From the NCBI GenBank assembly GCA_963695645.1, contig CAVOHC010000017.1, positions 124,001 to 188,000 of the forward strand: a DNA stretch of 64,000 nt. The letters run 5' to 3'. A model generated the notes under the pieces. The model was not told the origin of the DNA, searched no databases, and saw only the letters and a program-made list of their open reading frames with translations. Made by a program: the position numbers and the translations under genes. This document shows, one piece after another, positions 1-7,964 of this stretch (its first letter is position 1; every line of letters starts with the position of its first letter). The stretch comes from DATBGO01 sp963695645 (GTDB lineage: Bacteria; Actinomycetota; Actinomycetes; Streptosporangiales; Streptosporangiaceae).

Positions 1-347
1 CGTTGCGGTTCGCGATGGCTGCCGGTCTTCTGATGGCCATTGCCTCCGTTGGCTATGGCGTGCTGGCGATCGCGCTCAAGCTGGCCGGCCTGCCCTATGT
101 GCCTGGCTACGCATCGTTGCTGGTGACCATCACCTTCCTGAGCGGCGTCCAGCTGATCGTGATCGGGATGGTCGGTCAGTACGTGGCACGCATATACGAC
201 GAGGCCAGGGGCCGTCCGCTGTACCTGGTGCGCGAGACGCGCGGCTTCGCCGGGCCCGGCGACGACCGCGGGCAGGCAGCGTGGCCAGCGATCGGCGAGG
301 ACACGCTCGCGCGCGGTGAGCACGTTCCGCCGATGCCGACGACGTGA
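1..347 (+). CDS. C-terminus of a polyprenyl-phosphate glycosyltransferase (GT2, GtrB/DPM1-like), 5' partial
   Basis: The reading frame is open at the left edge, so only the C-terminal ~115 residues are seen. They hold two hydrophobic helices (roughly residues 4-27 and 36-60), followed by GQYVARIYDEARGRPLY and a polar tail. That arrangement is typical of the membrane-anchoring end of GT2 enzymes that load a sugar onto undecaprenyl or decaprenyl phosphate. The catalytic GT-A domain would lie outside the window. The stop codon overlaps the GTG start of the next gene (GTGA), so the two are probably translationally coupled. A lipid-linked sugar made here could be the donor for the downstream GT-C-like membrane protein; that link is inference. 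Confidence 0.7.
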   Translation, partial: LRFAMAAGLLMAIASVGYGVLAIALKLAGLPYVPGYASLLVTITFLSGVQLIVIGMVGQYVARIYDEARGRPLYLVRETRGFAGPGDDRGQAAWPAIGEDTLARGEHVPPMPTT

Positions 348-2143
348 CGGCGCCGCTCAGTCACCATGACGAAGGGGGCCCCCGTTCCGAGGTGACGCCA
401 GGGGAATCCGTGCAGGCGGGCCAGGTTCCCGTTCGCGCGAGCGCCCTTGCGATGCCGTGGCCCGAAGGCACCCGGCGGCTCACCGCTCGTATCCGGATCG
501 CTTCGCCGGCCCGTCAGGGACTGGCAGCGCTGGCGGTCTACCTGGCGGTATGGGTGATCGCCGAGGCGCTTCCGCTGGTTATCCACCCTGGCCGCCCGCA
601 GCTCGGCCAGTCCGGCATGGACCCGAATTTCTATGCCTGGAGCATGCGCTGGTGGCCCTATGCGATCACGCACGGGCTCAACCCGCTGCACACCACCGAG
701 GTCGGTGCCCCCACCGGCTACGGCCTGGCCTGGATCACCACGATCCCGCCGCTGGCCCTGCTGCTGTCCCCGCTCACCGCGGCGGCGGGCCCGGTGGTCT
801 CGTTCAGCCTGCTCGTCGCCGTCTGCCTCCCGGTGTCGGCCTGGGCCGCGTTCGTGCTGTGCCGCCGGATCACCGGGCGGTTCTGGCCAGCGCTGGCCGG
901 AGGTGCCGTATACGGATTCTCGGCGCAGGAGATGAACCACCTCATCGCCGGGCAGCTGAACATGACGGTCAGCCTGCTTCTCCCGCTCATGGCGTACCTC
1001 GTGCTCTTGTGGCGGGACGGAAGGCTCGGCGGTCACCGGTTCGTCAGCCTGCTGGCCCTCGCGATGGTGGCGCAGTTTTACCTGTTCCTCGAGACCTTCG
1101 CCGATATGACCGCTATCTGGGCCGTAGCTCTGCTACTCGGCTACGCGCTGGCCGGCCGTTCCGGCCGGCCGGCGGTCGCGCGCCTGATCCGGCTCGTGGG
1201 CCTTGCCTACCTGGTAGCCATCGCGTTCGCCGCCCCCTTCCTCGCGTACGCGCTGGCCAATGTCCCACGAGGATTCGCGCGGTCGCCGGCCCGTGCCGCG
1301 CTCGACCTGGCGAGCCTGGTGGTGCCCCAGCCCGGCCAGACCTTCGGCCTGAGCTGGCTGGCCCGCGATGCGGCCCGGATGCCGGTCGCATCCACGGGAG
1401 GCTACGTGGGCATCCCGCTCCTGGCGATCGCCGTGGCACTTGCCGTCTGCACCTGGCCGACCAAGATCACCCGGTTCCTGTCCCTGCTTTTTGCCTTCAT
1501 CATCCTGGCCGCGCTCGGGCCTGCGCTGAACGTGGCGGGGCACCAGGTAACCGGGCTTGGATGGGCCCGGTTCTGGTATCTGCCGATCGTGCGCAGCGCG
1601 TTCCCGGCCAGGCTCATGGTCTTCGCCTTCCTCGCCCTGGCGGTGATGGTCGCGCTGTGGCTCGCCGGTCCGTCGAGGAGACCGTGGGCGCGGTGGCTGC
1701 TGGCCCTGCTCGCCCTCGCGGCGATCGGCGCGAACACCCCGGCGCTTAGCCTGGCCAGCCGGTCCGGCTTGCCGGCTTTCATCAGCACCGGCGAGTATCG
1801 CCGCTACCTGGCTCCCGGCGACACCGTGGTAGTGGCGTCGGGCCGCGGCAACGCAGGCATGCTGTGGCAGGCAGAGACCAACTTCTACACGCGGCTGGCC
1901 GGCGGTTTCGTCAACGCGGCGATCACGCCCGGCACCGACTTGCCCGCGCCGGTGGCCGACTTGGCTCATGGCACGCCGACGCGCCCTGAGGCCCGGCGCT
2001 TCCGCACGTATCTCAGGCAAGCCCGGATCGCGGCGATCCTCGTTGAGGCGAGCTGGGCGGAGCGCTGGCCGGAGATTCTCGGCGGGCTCGGCCTCCGGGG
2101 ACAGGCAATCGGCGGCGTGATCCTGTACCGGACTGCGCACTGA
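344..2143 (+). CDS. Multi-pass membrane protein, GT-C glycosyltransferase-like
   Basis: This 599-residue protein has a ~60-residue polar N-terminus and then about 11-12 hydrophobic helices. After the first helix comes an extracytoplasmic loop with GQSGMDPNFYAWSMRWWPYA, where an acidic residue in the first loop is what GT-C fold enzymes use. A C-terminal soluble part of ~120 residues follows the last helix. The GTG start overlaps the stop of a GT2 glycosyltransferase, which supports a role in transferring a lipid-linked sugar outside the membrane. No specific family could be named. It converges on the gamma-glutamyltransferase gene 190 bp away. Confidence 0.6.
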   Translation: MTAPLSHHDEGGPRSEVTPGESVQAGQVPVRASALAMPWPEGTRRLTARIRIASPARQGLAALAVYLAVWVIAEALPLVIHPGRPQLGQSGMDPNFYAWSMRWWPYAITHGLNPLHTTEVGAPTGYGLAWITTIPPLALLLSPLTAAAGPVVSFSLLVAVCLPVSAWAAFVLCRRITGRFWPALAGGAVYGFSAQEMNHLIAGQLNMTVSLLLPLMAYLVLLWRDGRLGGHRFVSLLALAMVAQFYLFLETFADMTAIWAVALLLGYALAGRSGRPAVARLIRLVGLAYLVAIAFAAPFLAYALANVPRGFARSPARAALDLASLVVPQPGQTFGLSWLARDAARMPVASTGGYVGIPLLAIAVALAVCTWPTKITRFLSLLFAFIILAALGPALNVAGHQVTGLGWARFWYLPIVRSAFPARLMVFAFLALAVMVALWLAGPSRRPWARWLLALLALAAIGANTPALSLASRSGLPAFISTGEYRRYLAPGDTVVVASGRGNAGMLWQAETNFYTRLAGGFVNAAITPGTDLPAPVADLAHGTPTRPEARRFRTYLRQARIAAILVEASWAERWPEILGGLGLRGQAIGGVILYRTAH

Positions 2144-2337
2144 CCCAGCGCAGCCGCGGGAAGGACCGCTCGGCCATAACAAGATGGCGGCAACGGCTCA
2201 GGCAGCCAGCCTTCCTGGTGACTGCCTGCCGCCGGGACGGCCTCCGGCTGGGTCAGGGTGCTGGCGATCATCGCCGCGCTGCTGGCCGGCTGCCTCGCGC
2301 TGCCGCTCTGATCCGGCCAGATCGCTGACGGCGACAG

Positions 2338-4278
2338 CTACCTGCCGACCGCGTAGCCCTGCATGCCGCGCGCGTTGGCGGCCGCGTACAGCATCCCGTT
2401 CCTGCGGCCGACGGCGCTGACCCGGCCGAGCGACCACGGCGGCAGGACCGCTACCGCGTGCCCGCGCCGCCTCAGCTCCGCGACGACAGGCCCGGCCAGC
2501 CTCGCCTCGGCCGCCAGCGACCGGGGCAGCGACGCACGCGGGTAGAACGACGAAGGGAAATGGTCGGTGTGGAACGCCGCAGCGTCGATCGCCTCTTGCA
2601 AGTTCATCCCGAAGTGAACGTGGTTGAGCAAGAACCCGAGCGCCCACTGATCCTGCTGGTCACCGCCGGGCGTGCCGAAAGCCAGGTAGGGCTCGCCGTC
2701 GCGGAGCACCAGGCCGGGAGAAAGCGTGGTCCGCGGTCGCCTGCCCGGCGCCAGGGTGCTCGCCAGGCCGGGGGTGAGGGTGAACATCTGCGCCCTGGTG
2801 CCCAGGCAGAAACCAAGCCCGGGGATGACGGGCGAGCTCTGCAGCCAGCCGCCGCTCGGCGTCGCCGAGACCAGGTTGCCGAATGAGTCGGCGACGTCCA
2901 GATGGCAGGTATCGCCGGGCCCGAGCCCGGGAATCAGGCCGGGCAACGCAGCTCCGGGCACTGCGTGACCGGGCACTGCATGACCGGGCTCTGCGTGACC
3001 GGGCACTGCGTAACCGGGCAGCCTGGGCGCGACACCTTCCGGCGCGCCCGGACGGAGATCCCCCGAGGCCACGGCGCCGACCAGCCGCCTGCGCGCCGCC
3101 GCGTATTCTGGCGAGAGCAGCCCGGCCAGCGGCACTGCCGTCGACCTGGGATCGCCGTACCAGGCCTCGCGATCGGCGAACGCCAGCTTCGCGCACTCCA
3201 CGACCGTGTGGATGTAGTCCGCGCTGCCCGGGCCCATGGCTGCCAGGTCGAACCCGGTCAGCAGGGCAAGCTGCTGCAAGAAGACCGGGCCCTGCCCCCA
3301 GGGTCCGGTCTTGCACACCGTCAGGCCCGCGTAATCCAGCGTGACCGGCGGCTCGGCCGACGCCCGCCAGCCGGCCAGGTCTGCTCCGGTCAGCAAGCCG
3401 CGATGGGCTCGTCCGGTGAAGTCCAGCACCTCGGCGTCCGCCAGGTAGGCAGCGATCGCCTCGGCGACGAAGCCCTCGTAGAACGCCCAGCGGGCCGCTT
3501 CGATCTGCGCTTCGCGGTCGGCGCCGGCGGCTTCGCCCTCGGCCAGGATCCGGCTGTAGACGGCCGCTAGTGCGGGATTAGCGAAACGGGAGCCTGGCGC
3601 CGGCGCCCCGCCACTCAGGTAGACCTCGGCGGAGCTTGGCCAGTGGTCGCGGAAGGTGCCGGCCATCGCGGTGATGGCAGCGCTGGCCGACGCCGGCATC
3701 GGGTAGCCGTCACGCGCATAGCCGATCGCGTAGGTCATCACCGCGCGCAGCGGCAGCCTGCCATAGCGGGCCAGCAGCATCCAGGTCCCGAACGCGGCGG
3801 GCACGCAGGCGGCGAGCAGGCCACTGCCTGGAATCAGGTCAAGGCCGAGCCCGGCGAATACCTGCGGCGTGGCCGCCGCAGGCGCCGGCCCCTGGCCGTC
3901 CAGCACGAAGACCTCGTCCCGCGCGGCATCGAACCCGATCACCGGCACCTCGCCGCCTGCCCCGTTCATGTGCGGTTCCACGACCTGCAGGACCAGGCCG
4001 CCGGCCACCGCGGCGTCGAACGCGTTGCCGCCCTGCTCCAGCGCCGCGAGGCCAGCCGCGGCGGCGAGCCAGTGCGTCGCGGCCACCATGCCGAACGTGC
4101 CGGCTAGCTGGGGTCTGGTGGTGAAAGCCGAACTGGTGGTAAGGGGCGGGCCACCGGACAACTGCGCCTCCCGCGGGCCGGAGCCAGGTCTCACCGACGG
4201 TACCTGCTGGGCCGGCCGCAGGGACCTGGCCGGCGCTGCGCCTCGCGTTGCCGTGTCGTTACCTGCAGACTTTGACAT
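2338..4278 (-). CDS. Gamma-glutamyltransferase family protein with a PGHAV repeat insert
   Basis: The protein (~646 residues from ATG at 4278) matches the gamma-glutamyltranspeptidase N-terminal-nucleophile hydrolase family. It has GMVAATHWLAAAAGLAALEQGGNAFDAAVA near the start (seen in two parts), a GPWGQGPV motif mid-way, and the autocleavage region GDTCHLDVADSFGNLVSATP, whose Thr would be both cleavage site and nucleophile. Near the C-terminus FGTPGGDQQDQ is also typical. Such enzymes hydrolyse or transfer gamma-glutamyl groups. Just before the cleavage site is an unusual run of PGHAV-like pentapeptides, encoded by a 15-bp DNA repeat. No signal peptide is obvious. The frame is open to 4350, so the start could be further upstream, but conservation begins only at TTRPQLAGTFG. 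Confidence 0.82.
   Translation of the reverse strand: MSKSAGNDTATRGAAPARSLRPAQQVPSVRPGSGPREAQLSGGPPLTTSSAFTTRPQLAGTFGMVAATHWLAAAAGLAALEQGGNAFDAAVAGGLVLQVVEPHMNGAGGEVPVIGFDAARDEVFVLDGQGPAPAAATPQVFAGLGLDLIPGSGLLAACVPAAFGTWMLLARYGRLPLRAVMTYAIGYARDGYPMPASASAAITAMAGTFRDHWPSSAEVYLSGGAPAPGSRFANPALAAVYSRILAEGEAAGADREAQIEAARWAFYEGFVAEAIAAYLADAEVLDFTGRAHRGLLTGADLAGWRASAEPPVTLDYAGLTVCKTGPWGQGPVFLQQLALLTGFDLAAMGPGSADYIHTVVECAKLAFADREAWYGDPRSTAVPLAGLLSPEYAAARRRLVGAVASGDLRPGAPEGVAPRLPGYAVPGHAEPGHAVPGHAVPGAALPGLIPGLGPGDTCHLDVADSFGNLVSATPSGGWLQSSPVIPGLGFCLGTRAQMFTLTPGLASTLAPGRRPRTTLSPGLVLRDGEPYLAFGTPGGDQQDQWALGFLLNHVHFGMNLQEAIDAAAFHTDHFPSSFYPRASLPRSLAAEARLAGPVVAELRRRGHAVAVLPPWSLGRVSAVGRRNGMLYAAANARGMQGYAVGR
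2955..3019. repeat. 15-bp tandem repeat inside the gamma-glutamyltransferase gene
   Basis: About four copies of a 15-bp unit close to CGGGCACTGCGTGAC, differing by single bases, encode PGHAV/PGHAE pentapeptides on the minus strand. They sit in the linker just before the autocatalytic Thr. Confidence 0.85.
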
Positions 4279-4374
4279 CGGCGCCCTGCCGCGGCCGGCA
4301 ACCGGAAGCCCAGGGACGGCGTCCTTCAGGTCACGTGGCCACCAGGCCACTCGCCACGACAGGGGAACATCGTC

Positions 4375-5037
4375 ATGACGCTAGCTTGCCCCCCGGTCCG
4401 CAGGGCTGCCGCCTTAGCGGCCCTGGCCTGCGCCGGAGCAGCCATCACGAGCTGTGGCGGAGGCAGCCCGGCCGCCGTCCCGACGGTCACGGTCCCCAAG
4501 ACCGTCACCAGGACCGTCACCAGGACGGCACCGCCGAGCGGCCACGCCAGCACCAGCGGCTCGGCTCAGGCGACCTCGCCGGCCGGCTCGAGCGGGCCAC
4601 AGCCGTGCGCGACCTCGGCGCTGAAGGCGACGATCGGGCCGGCCGAGGGCGCCGCTGGCAGCAGTTATTACCCGATCGACTTCACCAGCAACGCGAGCAC
4701 AAGCTGCACGCTCTTTGGGTACCCCGGCGTCTCCTTCGTTACCGGGCAGGGCGGCGGCCAGATCGGCGCGGCCGCGGTCCGCGACTCCGTGACAGCGCCG
4801 GCTCTCGTGACAGTCGCGCCAGGCGCGATTGCGCACGCCACGCTTCAGGTGGTGAACGCGAGCAACTATCCGGCATCGCGGTGCACGATCACCAAGGCGC
4901 ACTGGCTCAGGGTCTACCCGCCCGACCAGTTCACCGCGCTGTACATCAGCTTCTCCGCGCCGACCTGCGCGGGCAGCGCCACCGCCACACCGATCCTTTC
5001 CATCCAGGCGGTCAAGCCGGGCGCGACCGGCCAGTAA
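4375..5037 (+). CDS. DUF4232-type lipoprotein
   Basis: This 220-residue protein starts with a signal peptide (RRAAALAALACAGAAITSC), whose Cys at about residue 27 fits a lipobox. A Thr/Val/Ser/Pro-rich spacer follows to about residue 75. The remainder (residues ~78-215) has the pattern of DUF4232 secreted actinobacterial proteins, including CTLFGYPGVSFV and paired cysteines that could form disulfides. It is predicted to be anchored on the outer face of the membrane; function unknown. The ATG start is chosen because it places the signal peptide at the N-terminus. The next gene starts 23 bp after the stop, so they may be co-transcribed. Confidence 0.75.
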   Translation: MTLACPPVRRAAALAALACAGAAITSCGGGSPAAVPTVTVPKTVTRTVTRTAPPSGHASTSGSAQATSPAGSSGPQPCATSALKATIGPAEGAAGSSYYPIDFTSNASTSCTLFGYPGVSFVTGQGGGQIGAAAVRDSVTAPALVTVAPGAIAHATLQVVNASNYPASRCTITKAHWLRVYPPDQFTALYISFSAPTCAGSATATPILSIQAVKPGATGQ

Positions 5038-5060
5038 CGGCGGCCGGTAGCGTTCCCGAC

Positions 5061-6593
5061 ATGGAAGACCTGACCCCGAGACTGCGCGCCGTCTGCGATC
5101 TGGACGTTGCCGAGCAGCGCGAATCCAGCGGACGGCACGAGTACGACGGCAAGATCCAGGATCTCTCCCCGGCCGGAGTCCGGGCCGGGCTGGCCAGGCT
5201 GGCCGCGGCTCCGGCCATGGACCAGCCGCTGACCGATCCGCACGACGAGGCGCACCTCGCGACATTCGAGGGGCGCGCCCGCGTCACATTCGGCCAGCTG
5301 GAGCTGCACCGCCGCAATCCGCTCTACCACCTGGCCGAGCTCGATCTCGCCTGCTATGACCGGGACTACGCGCCGGCCGAGCAGCGGGACCACGCTCGGC
5401 TGATGCACCTGGCTGCCTGGCCTCCGGCCGTCGACGCCGCCATCGAGGCGATGGACCTCGTCAACGCGCCGGTCGCGACCGCGCTCGGCGGCGCGGTCCG
5501 CGGCCTGGCGGCCGCCGTGCCTGCGGACGCCGACGAGCAGGCCGCCGCGGCGGCGCGCGCCGCGCATGCCCGCCTGGTGGCGCACCTGGACCGGGCCGCC
5601 GCCGCCGGTGATCCCGACGCGGCGCTGGGCGCCGGGGCGCTCACCGCGCTGATGAGCAGTGCCGACGGCATGCCGGTGGACCTGGGCAGGCTCAGCGAGC
5701 GGGCGGATGCCGAGCGGGACCGGCTCACCGCCAGGCTCGCCGAGAGCTGCGCTCAGCTGGATCCGGGCCGGCCGCCGGGAGAGGTGGTCCGCGAACTGGC
5801 GCGCGACCATCCGGACTCGGGCGCCGTCATCGACGCCGCGCGGCATTGGACGCGGCTGGCGATCGAGTTCACCAGGGAGCGCGACCTGGTTCCTTACCAT
5901 GACGGCGAATGCCTCGTCGGGCTGGCGCCGGAATCACGGCGCTGGGGCATGGCGATGTTGGCCTGGGCGGCACCCGGCGAGCCTGAGGGCCCGTCCTGGT
6001 ATCACATCACCCCGCCCGATCCGTCATGGCAGCCGCAGGAGCAGGAGCAGTGGCTAGAGGTCTTCAGCACGACCTCGCTGCCTGGCATTACAGTGCATGA
6101 GGTCGCTCCAGGGCACTTCTCGCATGGCCGGGCCCTCCGGCGGGCGCCGTCCGTCGTCCGCCGGACGCTGTTCTCGAGCGCGTTCGTCGAGGGCTGGGCG
6201 CACTACGCGGAGGAGGTCTGCGTCGATGAAGGCTTCCGTGCCGACGACCCGCGGTTCGCGATCGGCGTCTGGCTCGGTGCCCTGATCCGGGTTACCCGGC
6301 TGGCCTGCGCGATCGGGGTGCACACCGCGGGGATGACGGTGCGCGACGCCGCCAGACGGTTCGAATCGGACGCCGCGCTCGCCGGACCCGCCGCGCTCGC
6401 CGAGGCCCGCAGGGCCACCTTCGACCCGACCTACGGCCGTTACACCTGGGGCAAGCTCGAGATCATGGACCTGCGTGCGCAGGCGCGGAAGCGCTGGGGC
6501 GCGGGATTCTCGCTGCGCAGGTTCCACGCCGCGCTGCTCGACCTCGGCTCGCCGCCGCTTGGCCTGCTCCAGACCGCGGTCGAGCGTGGCTGA
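5061..6593 (+). CDS. DUF885 family zinc metallopeptidase-like protein
   Basis: From ATG 5061 the protein is 510 residues. The zinc-site signature of the DUF885 family is present: TVHEVAPGHFSHGRALRR (HE..PGH), followed ~30 residues later by SAFVEGWAHYAEEV, which supplies the third ligand Glu. C-terminal helices with YTWGKLEIMDLR also fit the family. No signal peptide is seen, so it is probably cytoplasmic. The frame is open upstream to 4248, but that part overlaps the DUF4232 lipoprotein gene and is not credible as protein. The substrate is unknown; some family members act on peptides. Confidence 0.8.
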   Translation: MEDLTPRLRAVCDLDVAEQRESSGRHEYDGKIQDLSPAGVRAGLARLAAAPAMDQPLTDPHDEAHLATFEGRARVTFGQLELHRRNPLYHLAELDLACYDRDYAPAEQRDHARLMHLAAWPPAVDAAIEAMDLVNAPVATALGGAVRGLAAAVPADADEQAAAAARAAHARLVAHLDRAAAAGDPDAALGAGALTALMSSADGMPVDLGRLSERADAERDRLTARLAESCAQLDPGRPPGEVVRELARDHPDSGAVIDAARHWTRLAIEFTRERDLVPYHDGECLVGLAPESRRWGMAMLAWAAPGEPEGPSWYHITPPDPSWQPQEQEQWLEVFSTTSLPGITVHEVAPGHFSHGRALRRAPSVVRRTLFSSAFVEGWAHYAEEVCVDEGFRADDPRFAIGVWLGALIRVTRLACAIGVHTAGMTVRDAARRFESDAALAGPAALAEARRATFDPTYGRYTWGKLEIMDLRAQARKRWGAGFSLRRFHAALLDLGSPPLGLLQTAVERG

Positions 6594-6710
6594 CCCGCAC
6601 CCTCTTCCCGGGCGCGCGCCTGGCCCGCCTTCCGTCACTACTCCTGAGGCTGACCGTGACCTGTCGTCATGAGAGCATGGCACCGCAGGAACTCCGGCGA
6701 GGACACGAAC

Positions 6711-7235
6711 ATGATGCGAACAGCAGGCTCGGCGGCCCAGTCGGGCAGGCCGCGGGCCTCGCGACGGCCGGCCGCAGCCCGGACCGCGGCGGCCGCCTGC
6801 CTGCTCGCCCTGATCGCCGCGCTGGCGGGCTGCACGCAGCACGCCGCGGCCGCCGCGCCGATCCAGATCGGCACCGCCTACGTCACGCTGCCCGCCGCCG
6901 CCGGCACCACCCGGGCCTATCTGGTCATCCAGAACAACGGATCCGCCGACCGCGTGACCTCGGCGCGGACGAGCGTCGGCGGGCTCGTGACGTTCCGCGG
7001 CCCGGCCGCTCAGGGTGGCAGCACGACGCGCGCCGTCCCGGACATCGTCATTCCCGCTCGCGCCACGGTCCGGCTAGATCCCGACGGCTATCACCTGCTG
7101 ATCACCGGCGCGCGCCGGATGCGGGCAGGCACCGAGATCACGCTCACGCTGGTCTTCGCCAGGGCCGGGAGAATGTCCGTCGGGGCGATGGTCACCAACC
7201 CGGAGACCGGCGGCAGCAGCTACCTCGGCGACTGA
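6711..7235 (+). CDS. PCuAC-like copper chaperone lipoprotein with eroded metal ligands
   Basis: From ATG 6711 (174 residues) there is a signal peptide ending in a clear lipobox, AALAGC, followed by an Ala-rich stretch. The mature part follows the PCu(A)C beta-barrel pattern: RAYLVIQNNGSADRV, then IPARATVRLDPDGYHLLITG, then GTEITLTLVFARAGRM. Family members on the outer membrane face deliver Cu(I) to cytochrome oxidase. Here the usual His-x10-Met and GGYHxM ligands are not intact: the first His is missing and the Met after YHL is Leu. Copper binding is therefore doubtful. The upstream in-frame ATG at 6669 would bury the signal peptide, so 6711 or 6714 is preferred. Confidence 0.7.
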   Translation: MMRTAGSAAQSGRPRASRRPAAARTAAAACLLALIAALAGCTQHAAAAAPIQIGTAYVTLPAAAGTTRAYLVIQNNGSADRVTSARTSVGGLVTFRGPAAQGGSTTRAVPDIVIPARATVRLDPDGYHLLITGARRMRAGTEITLTLVFARAGRMSVGAMVTNPETGGSSYLGD

Positions 7236-7380
7236 CACGCCAACTCCCGGCCGCGGCGACCGATAAGCCTTTCCGGCGGCGCAGCTTGCCGTTCACGGGT
7301 GTCGAGACATATCGTCTTGATGTCGGCACGAGCGGATCGAGCGGCGCGGGCCGATCGAGTGGCGGGCGTGGGAGGATCAC

Positions 7381-7878
7381 ATGGCGGTTAGACCTGACCT
7401 GCGCATCGGCGATTCTGACCGCGAGGCTGCGGCCAGCGTTCTGCGGGAGCACTACGCAGCGGGCAGGCTGACGCTCGAGGAGTTCAACCAGCGGCTCGAC
7501 GCTACCTTCGCCGCGAGGACCCAAGGTCAGCTCAGCCAGATCACCCGGGATCTCCCGCACGTTGGCATTCCCGCTGCCGGGCGGCCGGTGACCTCCGGCG
7601 GCCCGCGTCGCGAGCGTGCCAGGGAGCGCTGCGGGTACGCTCCGCACTCCGGCCGGCACGTGCTGCCGTCAATCATTGCCTTGATGGCCGCGTTGCTGCT
7701 GGTGGCAGGCCTGAACCTCGACTTGTTCTGGCCCGGCGGGCTGGTCATCTTCGTGGCCATATTCGCGGCAGTGCGCGCTCTGATGCGCCGGCTGTTCCGG
7801 GAGGCCAAGGGCACGCGAAGCGGTTACCCGCGCGGGCGAAACGGTGGCGCTAGCAGCCGTCGCGGGCCCTGGTCCTAG
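7381..7878 (+). CDS. DUF1707 domain membrane protein
   Basis: This 165-residue protein begins with the DUF1707 signature (LRIGDSDREAAASVLREHY, then GRLTLEEFNQRLD), a SHOCT-like helical domain common at the N-terminus of actinobacterial membrane proteins. A basic linker and a hydrophobic hairpin (residues ~98-135) follow. The start is supported by GGGAGG six bases before the ATG. DUF1707 proteins are thought to act in oligomerisation or envelope stress, but no specific role is visible. The stop codon lies inside a 20-bp sequence repeated three times in tandem. Confidence 0.8.
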   Translation: MAVRPDLRIGDSDREAAASVLREHYAAGRLTLEEFNQRLDATFAARTQGQLSQITRDLPHVGIPAAGRPVTSGGPRRERARERCGYAPHSGRHVLPSIIALMAALLLVAGLNLDLFWPGGLVIFVAIFAAVRALMRRLFREAKGTRSGYPRGRNGGASSRRGPWS

Positions 7879-7920
7879 TCGCGGGCCCTGGTCCTAGTCG
7901 CGGGCCCTGGTCCTAGTCGC
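7861..7920. repeat. 20-bp triplicate spanning a stop codon
   Basis: A unit ending in GCGGGCCCTGGTCCTAGTC occurs three times back to back. The first copy contains the last codons and TAG stop of the DUF1707 gene. The extra copies are non-coding, so this is a recent slippage expansion at the 3' end of the gene. Confidence 0.9.
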
Positions 7921-7964
7921 GCTATCGAGCCGCAGAGAGCCGCAGCCCTGGCTAGTGGCCATGC

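Noticed and set aside
2184..2420. Small plus-strand ORF between the GT-C-like gene and gamma-glutamyltransferase
   Set aside because: Low-complexity Pro/Arg/Ser translation that overlaps the 3' end of the gamma-glutamyltransferase gene. A lipoprotein-like stretch in another frame has no start or continuation.
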